Below, in pieces: positions 17,186 to 25,423 of a stretch of 64,000 nt of DNA. Position 1 is the first letter of the stretch. The number at the start of each line of letters is the position of its first letter. Below the pieces are notes generated by a model. That model was not told where the DNA came from and ran no database searches. It was given only the letters and a program-made list of their open reading frames with translations. The stretch is from positions 248,001-312,000 of the forward strand of contig NZ_CDCA01000025.1 of NCBI RefSeq assembly GCF_000820185.1. The letters are read 5' to 3'. Both the position numbers and the translations under genes were made by a program. Source of the DNA: Aeromonas tecta. Its GTDB lineage: Bacteria > Pseudomonadota > Gammaproteobacteria > Enterobacterales > Aeromonadaceae.

Positions 17186-17560
17186 TAAAAAATCGCGTAA
17201 AAAAACGGGTTTTATTTAGCTGTTCAGATCCGGCTGCCAGCTAGGCGGGCTCTGGGATAGGAAGGGATACGCCCCCGTCCGATTAGCCCTGAAAATAACA
17301 GGTGAACCCGGCATTTGTGCTCACCCCCTGCCAGTGCTGGGCCGGGGTCATATTCGCCCCTCCCTCATGTGCTTAATCAGTTTTTTATTTGGCATTTTTA
17401 TTCAATGACCGACACAACTGTCTCTCGCGTTCCTGCCACCGCCCTTCCTTGACCCGCCCTACCCCAGTTAGACAAATGCGCCAAAAAACTGCGCTGACGC
17501 AATAAGCCAGTGGGCAGGATTGGCCACAATGGCCGCTCATCATCTGTCCGAGGCCTGTCA
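17186..17560. other. Divergent region speA/pepT
   Basis: 375 bases with no gene. AT-rich patches near 17190-17220 and 17370-17405 are likely upstream promoter regions for speA and pepT; I could not define a confident pepT promoter or operator. Confidence 0.4.
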
Positions 17561-18784
17561 ATGGATACCCTGCTTGAGCGTTTTCTGCGTTACCTGACTT
17601 TTCATACCCGCTCCGATGCGACCAATTCCGCCTGCCCCAGCAGCGAGGGCCAGCGCGTCTTCGCCCAAGCCCTGCGGGTGGAAATGGAACAACTTGGCTT
17701 GAGCCAGGTCATCCTGGATGAACATGGCTACCTCACCGCCTGCCTGCCGGGCAACCGGCCGGGTGCGCCGGCCATCGGCCTCATCGCCCACATGGACACC
17801 GCCGATTACGAGGCCGAGCGGGTGGTGCCGCAGATAGTCGAATGCTATCAGGGGGGGGATATCTGCCTCGGCAAGGGGGACGAGGTGCTGGCCATTCATC
17901 AGTACCGCTGCCTGAAAAACTATCTCGGCCAGGATCTCATCACCACCGACGGCACCACCCTGCTCGGCGCCGATGACAAGGCAGGCATCGCCGAGATCCT
18001 GACCGCCATCGCCCATCTGCAGGCCCATCCCGAGATCCCCCGTGGCGATGTCTGGGTCGGTTTCACCCCGGATGAGGAAATTGGCCGCGGCGCCGACTTG
18101 TTCCCGCTGGACAGATTCCCGGCCAAGTGGGCCTACACGGTCGACGGCGGTGAGCTGGGCGAGCTCGAATACGAAAACTTCAACGCCGCCAGCGCCACGG
18201 TGCGCTTCATCGGCAACAACGTGCACCCCGGCACCGCCAAGGGCAGCATGATCAACAGCCAGACCCTGGCCGCCCGCTTCCATGCCGCCATGCCACCCGA
18301 GCAGACGCCGGAGTGCACCGACGGTTATGAGGGCTTCTTCCACCTGGCGCAGATGAGCGGCAACGTCGAGCAGAGCGAGTTGCACTACATCATCCGCGAT
18401 TTTGATGACGACGCCTTCGCCGCCCGCAAGGCCCAACTCAAGGAGCGGGTCGCCTCGCTGCAGCTGGAGAGCCCCAAGGCGCGTATCGAGCTCGAGATCA
18501 CCGATAGCTATCGCAACATGCGCAGCCAGATAGAGCCGCACATGCACATCGTCGAGCTGGCCAAGGCCGCCATGGTCGCCGCCGACGTGGTGCCCAAGAT
18601 CAAGCCCATTCGCGGTGGCACCGACGGCGCCCGCCTCTCCTTCATGGGGCTGCCTTGCCCGAATATCTTCACCGGGGGTCACAACTTCCACGGCAAGCAC
18701 GAGTTCATTCCGCTGCAATCCATGGAAAAAGCGGTCACCACCCTGGTGGAGCTGGTCCGCCTCACCGCCACCGAGAAGGCCTGA
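17561..18784 (+). CDS. pepT: Peptidase T (aminotripeptidase)
   Basis: 407 residues, the normal length of PepT. M20 metallopeptidase motifs are in order: AHMDTAD (His77, Asp79), TTLLGADDKAG (bridging Asp near 138), PDEEIGRGA (catalytic and ligand glutamates near 171) and a C-terminal GGHNFHGKHEF histidine. The enzyme removes the N-terminal residue of tripeptides with two zinc ions. The ATG at 17561 begins homology (MDTLLERFLRYL). It is expressed alone and followed by a strong terminator. In E. coli pepT is induced by anaerobiosis; no FNR box was identified here. Confidence 0.94.
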   Translation: MDTLLERFLRYLTFHTRSDATNSACPSSEGQRVFAQALRVEMEQLGLSQVILDEHGYLTACLPGNRPGAPAIGLIAHMDTADYEAERVVPQIVECYQGGDICLGKGDEVLAIHQYRCLKNYLGQDLITTDGTTLLGADDKAGIAEILTAIAHLQAHPEIPRGDVWVGFTPDEEIGRGADLFPLDRFPAKWAYTVDGGELGELEYENFNAASATVRFIGNNVHPGTAKGSMINSQTLAARFHAAMPPEQTPECTDGYEGFFHLAQMSGNVEQSELHYIIRDFDDDAFAARKAQLKERVASLQLESPKARIELEITDSYRNMRSQIEPHMHIVELAKAAMVAADVVPKIKPIRGGTDGARLSFMGLPCPNIFTGGHNFHGKHEFIPLQSMEKAVTTLVELVRLTATEKA

Positions 18785-18895
18785 GCGGGGTACGACACCA
18801 CAGGCAGGGCGGGCCAGCCGCTCACCCTGTCATCACTCAGCAGACAGACATGCCATAAATGCTCACGTTTATAGCCAGACTGACTGCCATCAAGC

Positions 18896-18920
18896 AAAAG
18901 GGAGGCATAGCCTCCCTTTT
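18896..18920. terminator. Bidirectional intrinsic terminator
   Basis: Arms AAAAGGGAGGC and GCCTCCCTTTT, loop ATA, between pepT and the convergent SelW-like gene. Confidence 0.88.
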
Positions 18921-18940
18921 AGTTATTCTGTCGCCAGATC

Positions 18941-19249
18941 TCACTCGGTGGCGGGTTTGCGATCCGAATGACCGAGGTCGCGCTCGGGGGCGATGATATC
19001 GCGCACCCGCTGCTTGATCTCCTTGGCCTCGGGGAACCCCTCGTCAATCACCCTGTCCCATACCTGAATGCCATTCACCAGGATCTTGAACTCCCCCTTG
19101 CTGGCGGGGACCAGCGCCACCTCCCCCAGATCACTGTCGAAGGTGGAGAGCAGCTCCTGGGCCAGCCAGGCGGCGCGCAGCATCCAGCGGCAGAGGGTGC
19201 AGTAGCGGATCTCGATGCGGGGCTTGAGCATCGGGGTGGTCTCAGTCAT
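18941..19249 (-). CDS. SelT/SelW/SelH (Rdx) family thioredoxin-fold protein
   Basis: 102 residues. The N-terminal strand runs straight into the redox motif CTLC (Cys17, Cys20) in IEIRYCTLCRW, the position held by Cys-x-x-Sec in selenoprotein W; here the second position is ordinary cysteine, as in most bacterial Rdx proteins. The rest (WLAQELLSTF, GEFKILVNG, WDR) matches the family. Bacterial members have no settled function. AAGGAG precedes the ATG. The gene may be co-transcribed with the SAH-hydrolase-like gene 76 bases upstream on the same strand. Confidence 0.85.
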   Translation of the reverse strand: MTETTPMLKPRIEIRYCTLCRWMLRAAWLAQELLSTFDSDLGEVALVPASKGEFKILVNGIQVWDRVIDEGFPEAKEIKQRVRDIIAPERDLGHSDRKPATE

Positions 19250-19325
19250 GGGGTGGCTCCTTGCGGTGCTGCCAGTCGGTGGGGATGGCCAGGATGGCGC
19301 TCAACAATGAGTGTGGCCGCTGTTG

Positions 19326-20447
19326 TCATTGTGTGACCCCGTGAAAATCCGCCAGCCAGTGGCGGGCGATGGCATTCATGGTAGCCTGCGGCAGATCGAA
19401 CAGGCCAGGCAGCGTCTCCTGCTGCGCCAACTGACGCACCCCCTCGATGATCTCCGCCAGCACCAGATAGACGTACTCGCCGATGACGGCGCCGTGCACG
19501 AAGTTGACGGCCTCGCCGTGGTTGAGCAGGAAGATGGTGCTGCCATCCGGGCGGGTCAGCGCCAGCACATGGGGGCACACCTCCTCGCTCGGCCAAGAGA
19601 GCCGGGAGAGGCAAAACGCGAACTCATCATCGGCGGAGGTCACCGAGGCCAGCATGGCCCCCGGGCGCAGCGCCTGCAGATCGGCGAGATCCAGCGAACC
19701 GTTGCCGGTGGAGCAGATCACCAGTTCGGCCCGGCTGAGCGCCTCTTCCTTGCCCACCAGCTTGAAGCCGTGGGATATCGCCTCCACCTGGCGCAGGGCA
19801 TCCGTCTCCACCAGCTCCAGATGCAGGTTGCGACACCTGAGCTCGCGGGCGATGCTGCGCCCCACCTTGCCGTAACCAAACAGGGCCGCCTGGCAGACAT
19901 TGAAGGTGCGGTTGAGGGTGCGGGCCAGGGATTCGGCGGAGTAGACCACGCTCAGGCCAATCTGGATGTCTTCGGCCTGCTTGAGCGGGCTGCGCGCCAC
20001 CGAGATGACCGGTGTCGACAGCGGCTCCAGCTCGTAGCGCTGGTGACCGTTTTCGGTCATCTCCACCACCCCGAGAAAGCGGCTGCCGAAGTGCTCGTGC
20101 AAGATGGCCTGGGTCTTGGCGAAATAACCGCCGATGTCCAGGATGATGAGCCGCTCGTGGGCTTGCACCAGCGGGACTATCTGGGCAATCACCCCTTCGG
20201 GATCATTGGTCCAGTGGCGGTTGAGGGGCAGTACAGGGTAGTGCTGTTGGGCCCAGATCAGTGTCGCTCCGTGAACTGACTTGGGTTTTGGCAAAATGGC
20301 GCCGATGCGCCCTATCTGATCGAGTGCCCGGATAAATTGGGGTCGATCGGGGAGCAAATGGGTGACCAGCAGAATACAGAGGCCCTCGAGGCGTCCCTGC
20401 TCGGTGAAATGGCGAAAAAACAGATGCTCAGATCCTTGACTGCGCAA
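19326..20447 (-). CDS. Short adenosylhomocysteinase-like NAD-binding protein
   Basis: 373 residues from the TTG at 20447, chosen because AAGGAGG stands six bases upstream; an upstream ATG-led extension would run through a hairpin. The C-terminal half has an SAH-hydrolase-like Rossmann segment, LFGYGKVGRSIARELRCR (cf. GYGDVGKG), followed by VICSTGNG and a C-terminal region like SAHH. The N-terminal half lacks clear catalytic residues of true SAHH, and the protein is some 60-90 residues short. It is therefore probably not a classical SAH hydrolase; its substrate and partner are unknown. Convincing relatives are annotated only as adenosylhomocysteinase-like. Confidence 0.65.
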   Translation of the reverse strand: MRSQGSEHLFFRHFTEQGRLEGLCILLVTHLLPDRPQFIRALDQIGRIGAILPKPKSVHGATLIWAQQHYPVLPLNRHWTNDPEGVIAQIVPLVQAHERLIILDIGGYFAKTQAILHEHFGSRFLGVVEMTENGHQRYELEPLSTPVISVARSPLKQAEDIQIGLSVVYSAESLARTLNRTFNVCQAALFGYGKVGRSIARELRCRNLHLELVETDALRQVEAISHGFKLVGKEEALSRAELVICSTGNGSLDLADLQALRPGAMLASVTSADDEFAFCLSRLSWPSEEVCPHVLALTRPDGSTIFLLNHGEAVNFVHGAVIGEYVYLVLAEIIEGVRQLAQQETLPGLFDLPQATMNAIARHWLADFHGVTQ

Positions 20448-20485
20448 CTGTGGCCTCCTTAGCGTGCCGCAAACAAGCAGGCAAA

Positions 20486-20510
20486 CAGAACCCGGCATGG
20501 CCGGGTTCTG
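20486..20510. terminator. Hairpin upstream of SAHH-like gene
   Basis: Eleven-base perfect arms CAGAACCCGGC and GCCGGGTTCTG with loop ATG, about 120 bases past the yceI-associated membrane gene and 39 bases before the next start codon. It may end the yceI operon transcript. Confidence 0.55.
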
Positions 20511-20632
20511 TGTGTATCCAGATAATTGAAAATCCTTTTTATCTGAAACCACCATGGTGCTCAATCTTTATCTGCGCAGACTATGACTGACCCATCAAAT
20601 CCTGAGTTAATCGCATGTTTTTCATGCAAAAT

Positions 20633-21370
20633 TTAATAAAGGGATGCTTCAGGCCAGACCCACCACAGACTCATTCCTGCACCTATCCCTGCCACCAGGA
20701 TCAGCAGGCCCCAACGGGGCAGCCAGGGCTTGTTGCGCAATGCCCACTCCAGCAGCGGCAACAACCAGACCGGCAGCAGCACCACGAGCGGCACTTCCAC
20801 ATACTGCCAGGCGAGCATCTGCACCAAGGCCAGGGCGAGCGCCAGCGCGCCAGGGGATGCCGGCCGAGCGGCGAAGGCGCCGAGCAGGGCACGGAAACCG
20901 GCGAAGGCCGCCAGCGCCCCTGCCAGCTGGGCGATCAGCAGGCTGCCATCGATGCCGATGACCAGTGCCAGCCAGATGAAACCGAGCGCAAAGCCCAGCC
21001 CTTCCTGGCTGTCACCGCACCATTGGGTCCAGCCAAACCAGGCGATGGCCGGCAGCAGGGCCAGCCAGATCCGGGGTTCGCTGCCCAGCACCGAGGCCAG
21101 CCCCTGCCACCACACCAGGGCGGCGAGCAGGGCGAACAGCGCAACGGCGGCCCGCTTGTCGGTCAGTTGCGCCGCGATGGCGGGCACCAGCAGAGTCAGC
21201 GGCAGCCATTGCCAGGCCTTGACCGGCAGGCCATAGGCACCGCCGAGCAGGCAGCCCACCAGCCAGATGGCTAGGGCGCCCCACAGATACCCCAGCCGTG
21301 GCCAGCGCCATGACAGCAAAGCGGCCCCCAAAGGAGCCGCCAGGGTTTGTAGCAGGAGTGCTGCGCCCAT
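20633..21370 (-). CDS. Polytopic membrane protein coupled to yceI
   Basis: 245 residues, nearly all hydrophobic, with seven or eight predicted helices rich in Trp, Leu and Ala and few charged residues. I do not recognise the family. Its ATG overlaps the yceI stop (TAATG), so the two are translationally coupled. That coupling suggests work on the same lipid-like or quinone ligand that YceI proteins carry, but nothing in the sequence shows it. No catalytic motif or heme-binding histidine pair is evident, so it is not a cytochrome b561 like the YceJ partner of other YceI genes. Confidence 0.65.
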   Translation of the reverse strand: MGAALLLQTLAAPLGAALLSWRWPRLGYLWGALAIWLVGCLLGGAYGLPVKAWQWLPLTLLVPAIAAQLTDKRAAVALFALLAALVWWQGLASVLGSEPRIWLALLPAIAWFGWTQWCGDSQEGLGFALGFIWLALVIGIDGSLLIAQLAGALAAFAGFRALLGAFAARPASPGALALALALVQMLAWQYVEVPLVVLLPVWLLPLLEWALRNKPWLPRWGLLILVAGIGAGMSLWWVWPEASLY

Positions 21371-21930
21371 TACTTGCGCACGCCTTCGACGAACAGGTTG
21401 ATGCTCATCTCGTCAGGAATGCCGGGCAGCATGTAGTTCACGCCAAACTCGCTGCGCTTGATGGTGGTGGTGGCGTTGAAGCCGCTGCGATAGCCGCCCC
21501 AAGGATCCTTGCCTTCGCCGATGTGGACCAAATCGAAGGCCACCTCTTTGCTGACGCCGTGCAGGGTCAGGGTACCCTTGAGCACGCCCTTGTCCTTGCT
21601 GCCTTCATAGCCGCTGCTGACGAAGGTCATCTTGGGGTACTGTTTCACGTCCAGGAAGTCGGGGCTGCGCAGGTGCTTGTCGCGCGCCTCGTGGTTGGAA
21701 TCCACGCTGGCGGCGTCGATTTCGAAGCTCGCCTTGGCCGAGGTCGGGTTGGCCTCATCCATGCTGAAGGTACCGCTGAAGGTGTCGAAACGGCCGATCA
21801 GTTCGGAGAAGCCGAGGTGGCCCACCTTGAACTGCACAGTGGTGTGCGCCGCGTCGACATCATAATCGGCCGCCATCAGGGGAGCCGCCATAAACAGGCA
21901 GGAAGCCAGCAGGGCCTTGGTCATTTTCAT
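21370..21930 (-). CDS. yceI: YceI family periplasmic lipid-binding protein
   Basis: 186 residues with an N-terminal signal peptide (MKMTKALLASCLFMAAPLMAA, cleavage about residue 21) and a YceI lipocalin-like barrel: YDVDAAHTTVQFKVGHLGFSELIGRF, the ASFEIDAASVDSNHEARDKHLRS region and a C-terminal EFGVN/EMSINLFVEG. YceI proteins bind isoprenoid-like lipids in the periplasm. AAGGAA precedes the start. The divergent LysR gene probably regulates it. Confidence 0.92.
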   Translation of the reverse strand: MKMTKALLASCLFMAAPLMAADYDVDAAHTTVQFKVGHLGFSELIGRFDTFSGTFSMDEANPTSAKASFEIDAASVDSNHEARDKHLRSPDFLDVKQYPKMTFVSSGYEGSKDKGVLKGTLTLHGVSKEVAFDLVHIGEGKDPWGGYRSGFNATTTIKRSEFGVNYMLPGIPDEMSINLFVEGVRK

Positions 21931-21994
21931 TCGGTTCGTTCCTTCATTGGGGGTTCACATCGATACCCAAAATGCTAACCTCCCTGTAGCAATA

Positions 21995-22024
21995 GATAAT
22001 CATCGATTTATTAAAATAATTATC
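21995..22024. promoter_or_regulatory. Possible LysR-type site between yceI and lysR
   Basis: GATAAT and ATTATC arms separated by 18 bases in an AT-rich stretch just before the lysR start; symmetry and location are the only support. Confidence 0.3.
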
Positions 22025-22039
22025 AACTGAGAGTGGAAT

Positions 22040-22942
22040 ATGGATCAGATAGCCGCCATGCGTACCTTCATCAAGGTGGTGGAGTGCCAGAGTTTTACCA
22101 AGGCCGCCCACCAGCTCGGCATCTCGGTCGCCATGACCTCCAAGCTGATGCAGCAGCTCGAGGAGTCGCTGTCGACCCGGCTGCTGTCGCGCACCACCCG
22201 TCAGGTCAACCCGACCGAGGCGGGCCAGTTCTACTACCAGCGCTCCCAGGCCCTGCTGGCCGAGCTGGAAGAGACCCACAGCCAGCTCACTCGCAACAAC
22301 CAGCAACCCCAGGGCACCCTCAAGCTGTCGGTGCCGATGGACTTTGGCTACTTGCACCTCTCCCCCGCCCTGCCGCTGTTTCGCGAGCGCTTTCCCGATC
22401 TGAAGCTGGAGATTGAGTACAGCGATCGGCGGGTGGCGCTGGTGGAAGAGGGCTTCGATCTGGCGCTGCGCATCGGCAATCTGCCGGACTCCTCGCTGAT
22501 CGCCAAGCCGCTGGCCATGATGAAACTGGACGTCTGTGCCAGCCCGGCCTATCTGGCGAAGCACGGCACCCCCAAGAGCCCGGAGGAGCTCAAGCAGCAC
22601 GACTGCCTCATCTACACCCTGACCCAGCCGGACTGGGTGTTTAAACGCAACGGCGAGCAGCTGAGCGTGCGCCCGCAAGGGCCGCTGCGGGCCAACAATG
22701 GGGTGGTGCTGACCCGGGCCGCCTGCAATCACATGGGGATCATCTGGCAGCCCACCTTCATCGTCGGGGATGCACTGCGCTCAGGCGAGCTGGTCTCGCT
22801 CTTCCCCGAGTGGGACAAGGGGCAGATCGGCCTCTATGCGCTCTATCCCCACCGCCGTTTCGTCTCGGCCAAGGTGCGCTGCTTCATCGAATTTGTGCAG
22901 GAGCGCTACCTCGCGCCCCATTACTGGGATCGCGAGGTCTGA
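22040..22942 (+). CDS. LysR family transcriptional regulator
   Basis: 300 residues with the typical N-terminal helix-turn-helix (MDQIAAMRTFIKVVECQSF, then TKAAHQLGISVAMTSKLM) and a C-terminal effector domain. The subfamily resembles DsdC/CrgA-like regulators whose genes lie divergent from their targets. It faces yceI across 109 bases. The effector is unknown. Confidence 0.9.
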   Translation: MDQIAAMRTFIKVVECQSFTKAAHQLGISVAMTSKLMQQLEESLSTRLLSRTTRQVNPTEAGQFYYQRSQALLAELEETHSQLTRNNQQPQGTLKLSVPMDFGYLHLSPALPLFRERFPDLKLEIEYSDRRVALVEEGFDLALRIGNLPDSSLIAKPLAMMKLDVCASPAYLAKHGTPKSPEELKQHDCLIYTLTQPDWVFKRNGEQLSVRPQGPLRANNGVVLTRAACNHMGIIWQPTFIVGDALRSGELVSLFPEWDKGQIGLYALYPHRRFVSAKVRCFIEFVQERYLAPHYWDREV

Positions 22943-22964
22943 ACCGTCGGGATATATGGCAGAG

Positions 22965-22979
22965 ATGCCAACGAGGTGC
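22965..22979 (+). repeat. 15-bp direct repeat, left copy
   Basis: ATGCCAACGAGGTGC, identical to 23524-23538, where it contains the ribosome-binding site of fhs. The left copy has no gene behind it and may mark the left edge of an imported segment. Confidence 0.55.
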
Positions 22980-23036
22980 AGCGCAGCTAGCCAGGCCGAG
23001 GGCGGCCTGGTGACTGAGGGGAAACAGAGGCCCGGA

Positions 23037-23474
23037 TCAGGGCCGGGGCGGCTCGCTCTGCGGGTTAGCCGCCTTGGCGGGCAACGGTAGCTCGGCCACC
23101 AGCAGTTGCTCGCACAGGGTCAGCTGCCAGCGTGGCAGCCGGCGCTGCAGGGTGGCGAGCTGCTCATCACTCGGCACATAGGGCAAGGTAATGTGCAGGC
23201 AATGGCAGTCAAGCATGCCCGCCAGTTGCAGGATCAGGGTGAGGTTGGCCTCATCCGTCTTGTGCTTGTTGATGCGCTTGGCTATCTCATGGCGAAAATG
23301 AGTCAGGGGATCCTGGGTCATCGCCTGCCAACCGTAACCAAACAAGGGGATGAAGGCGCTGACGATGCCAAGCGCGGTCAACGGCTGTTTGGGGGGATGA
23401 TAGAGCGCATTGAGATCCAGCAGGATGGGGCTTTGATGGGGCTCACGACTGCCGGATAAAATATTATTACTCAT
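23037..23474 (-). CDS. Hypothetical protein, divergent from fhs
   Basis: 145 residues, not recognised. It is soluble-looking, with a hydrophobic stretch PLTALGIVSAFIPLFGYGWQAM (about 31-52), a helical FRHEIAKRINKHKTDEANL region and a proline-rich tail. It faces fhs across 66 bases and lies inside the interval bounded by the 15-bp direct repeat and the fhs tail duplication. A functional link to one-carbon metabolism cannot be shown. Confidence 0.55.
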   Translation of the reverse strand: MSNNILSGSREPHQSPILLDLNALYHPPKQPLTALGIVSAFIPLFGYGWQAMTQDPLTHFRHEIAKRINKHKTDEANLTLILQLAGMLDCHCLHITLPYVPSDEQLATLQRRLPRWQLTLCEQLLVAELPLPAKAANPQSEPPRP

Positions 23475-23540
23475 TGGATAACCTTATTGATTCCTCTAGA
23501 CTTCGCCGCAGTTTCAACCTGACATGCCAACGAGGTGCTG

Positions 23541-25271
23541 ATGCTAAGCGATATCGAGATCTCCCGCCAGTCCCCCCGCCTGCACATCGACGAACTGGCC
23601 CGGCGCCTGCGTATTCCGGCCGCCCAGCTCAGCCCCCAGGGTCATCACAAGGGCAAACTGAGCCTAGATCTGCTCAAACAGTCGAGCGATCAGCGAGGCA
23701 AGCTGGTGCTGGTGAGCGCCATAACCCCCACCCCCCTTGGCGAGGGCAAGACAGTGACCACCCTCGGCCTCTCCATGGGCCTCAATCACATCGGTCAGCC
23801 CAGCATCGCCACCATCCGCCAGCCGAGCCTCGGGCCTGTGTTCGGGGTCAAGGGGGGCGCCGCCGGCGGTGGCCACGCCCAGGTGGTGCCGATGGAGGAG
23901 ATGAACCTGCACCTGACCGGTGATTTCCACGCCCTCAGCGCCGCCCACAACCTGGCAGCCGCGGCGCTCGATGCCCGCCTGTTCCACGAACAACGGCTCG
24001 GCGCCGAATTCACCGCCAAGACCGGCTTGGCACGGCTCGATATCGATGCCGCCAACATCCTCTGGCCACGCACCCTGGATATGAACGATCGCGCCCTGCG
24101 CCACCTGAGCGTCGGTCAGGGCAGTCCGAACGATGGGGTAGAGCGCCAAGATCGCTTCGTCATCACCGCCGCCTCCGAGCTGATGGCCATCCTGGCGCTG
24201 GCCACCGGCCTTCAAGATCTGCGCAGTCGCATCGGTCGCATCCAGCTGGCGCTGGATCTGCACGGCAAGCCCATCACCGCCGAACAGCTGGAAGTGGCCG
24301 GCGCCATGACGGTGCTGCTCAAGGAGGCGCTGCAACCGACCCTGATGCAGACCACGGAGCAGACGCCGGTGCTGGTGCACGCCGGCCCCTTCGCCAACAT
24401 CGCCCACGGCAACTCGTCGGTCATCGCCGATCACATCGCCCTGGGGTTGACCGACTACGTGGTGACCGAGGCGGGCTTTGGCTCCGACATGGGGCTGGAG
24501 AAGTTCTTCAACATCAAGTACCGCCAGTCCGGCATAGCCCCATCCTGCGTGGTGCTGGTGGCCACGGTGCGCAGTCTCAAGGCCAACAGCGGCCTGCTCG
24601 ACATCCGCCCCGGCCAGCCACTGCCGGCGAGCCTTGGGGAAGAGGATCTGCCGACCCTGCGCCAGGGCTGCGCCAACCTCGCCTGGCACATCGCCAACGC
24701 CCGCCGCTACGGGGTGCCCGTGGTGGTGGCGGTCAACCGCTTCCCGAGCGACAGCCAGGCCGAGCTGGATCTGTTGATGGCCGAGGCCAACCGGGCCGGT
24801 GCCTGTGGCGTCGCCCTCTCCCACGCCTTCACTCAGGGCGGTGCTGGGGCGAGCGAGCTGGCCCGCGCCGTGGTCGAAGCCTGCGAGCGCCCAAGCGATA
24901 TCAAACTGCTCTACCCCGACACCATGAGCCTCAGCGCCAAGCTCGCCACCCTGGTGGAGTGTGGCTATGGCGGCCGCGGCGTCATCCTCTCGGACAAGGC
25001 CAAGGGTCAGCTGGCGGCGCTGTCACAGGCGGGCTGGGACCATCTGCCCATCTGCATGGCCAAGACGCCGCTCTCGCTCAGTCACGATCCCGCCCTCAAG
25101 GGCGTGCCCACCGACTTCGAGGTGCCCATCGAAGAGGTGAGACTGTGCGCCGGCGCCGGCTTCGTCTACGCCCTGGCGGGCCCCATCATGACCATGCCGG
25201 GCCTTGGCAGCCTGCCCGCCTACCGTCATATCGATATTGACGACAACGGCGACATCGTCGGACTGAGCTGA
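23541..25271 (+). CDS. fhs: Formate-tetrahydrofolate ligase
   Basis: 576 residues from ATG 23541 (GAGG five bases upstream, within the 15-bp repeat), slightly longer than the usual 550-560. The P-loop [10 protein letters not shown] (about 63-72), [19 protein letters not shown] and the [18 protein letters not shown] motif are those of Fhs. It makes 10-formyl-THF from formate, THF and ATP, feeding one-carbon units to purine synthesis, important under anaerobic conditions when formate is plentiful. Its last 16 codons are repeated just downstream. Confidence 0.94.
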   Translation: MLSDIEISRQSPRLHIDELARRLRIPAAQLSPQGHHKGKLSLDLLKQSSDQRGKLVLVSAITPTPLGEGKTVTTLGLSMGLNHIGQPSIATIRQPSLGPVFGVKGGAAGGGHAQVVPMEEMNLHLTGDFHALSAAHNLAAAALDARLFHEQRLGAEFTAKTGLARLDIDAANILWPRTLDMNDRALRHLSVGQGSPNDGVERQDRFVITAASELMAILALATGLQDLRSRIGRIQLALDLHGKPITAEQLEVAGAMTVLLKEALQPTLMQTTEQTPVLVHAGPFANIAHGNSSVIADHIALGLTDYVVTEAGFGSDMGLEKFFNIKYRQSGIAPSCVVLVATVRSLKANSGLLDIRPGQPLPASLGEEDLPTLRQGCANLAWHIANARRYGVPVVVAVNRFPSDSQAELDLLMAEANRAGACGVALSHAFTQGGAGASELARAVVEACERPSDIKLLYPDTMSLSAKLATLVECGYGGRGVILSDKAKGQLAALSQAGWDHLPICMAKTPLSLSHDPALKGVPTDFEVPIEEVRLCAGAGFVYALAGPIMTMPGLGSLPAYRHIDIDDNGDIVGLS

Positions 25272-25285
25272 AGCAGCCTGCCCCA

Positions 25286-25339
25286 ATGACCCGTCATATC
25301 GATATCGATGACAACGGCGAGATAGTAGGACTGAGCTAA
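25286..25339 (+). pseudogene. Relic of a second fhs 3' end
   Basis: 25292-25339 repeats the last 16 codons of fhs (25224-25271). The peptide [15 protein letters not shown] differs from [15 protein letters not shown] at one residue; the DNA differs at 6 of 48 bases, four of them synonymous third positions. The similarity continues a short way past the stop (CAGCCTG in both). It looks like the tail of a diverged fhs allele. Confidence 0.8.
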
Positions 25340-25371
25340 TAACAGCCTGTCGTACTGCTACCTCCCGAAAC

Positions 25372-25401
25372 AAAAGACCCCGCCAATCGGCGGGGTCTTT
25401 T
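25372..25401. terminator. Bidirectional intrinsic terminator
   Basis: Arms AAAAGACCCCGCC and GGCGGGGTCTTTT, loop AATC, with T-runs; serves fhs and the convergent chemoreceptor gene. Confidence 0.9.
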
Positions 25402-25423
25402 TTATGAGCATGTCAGTGTTCCA

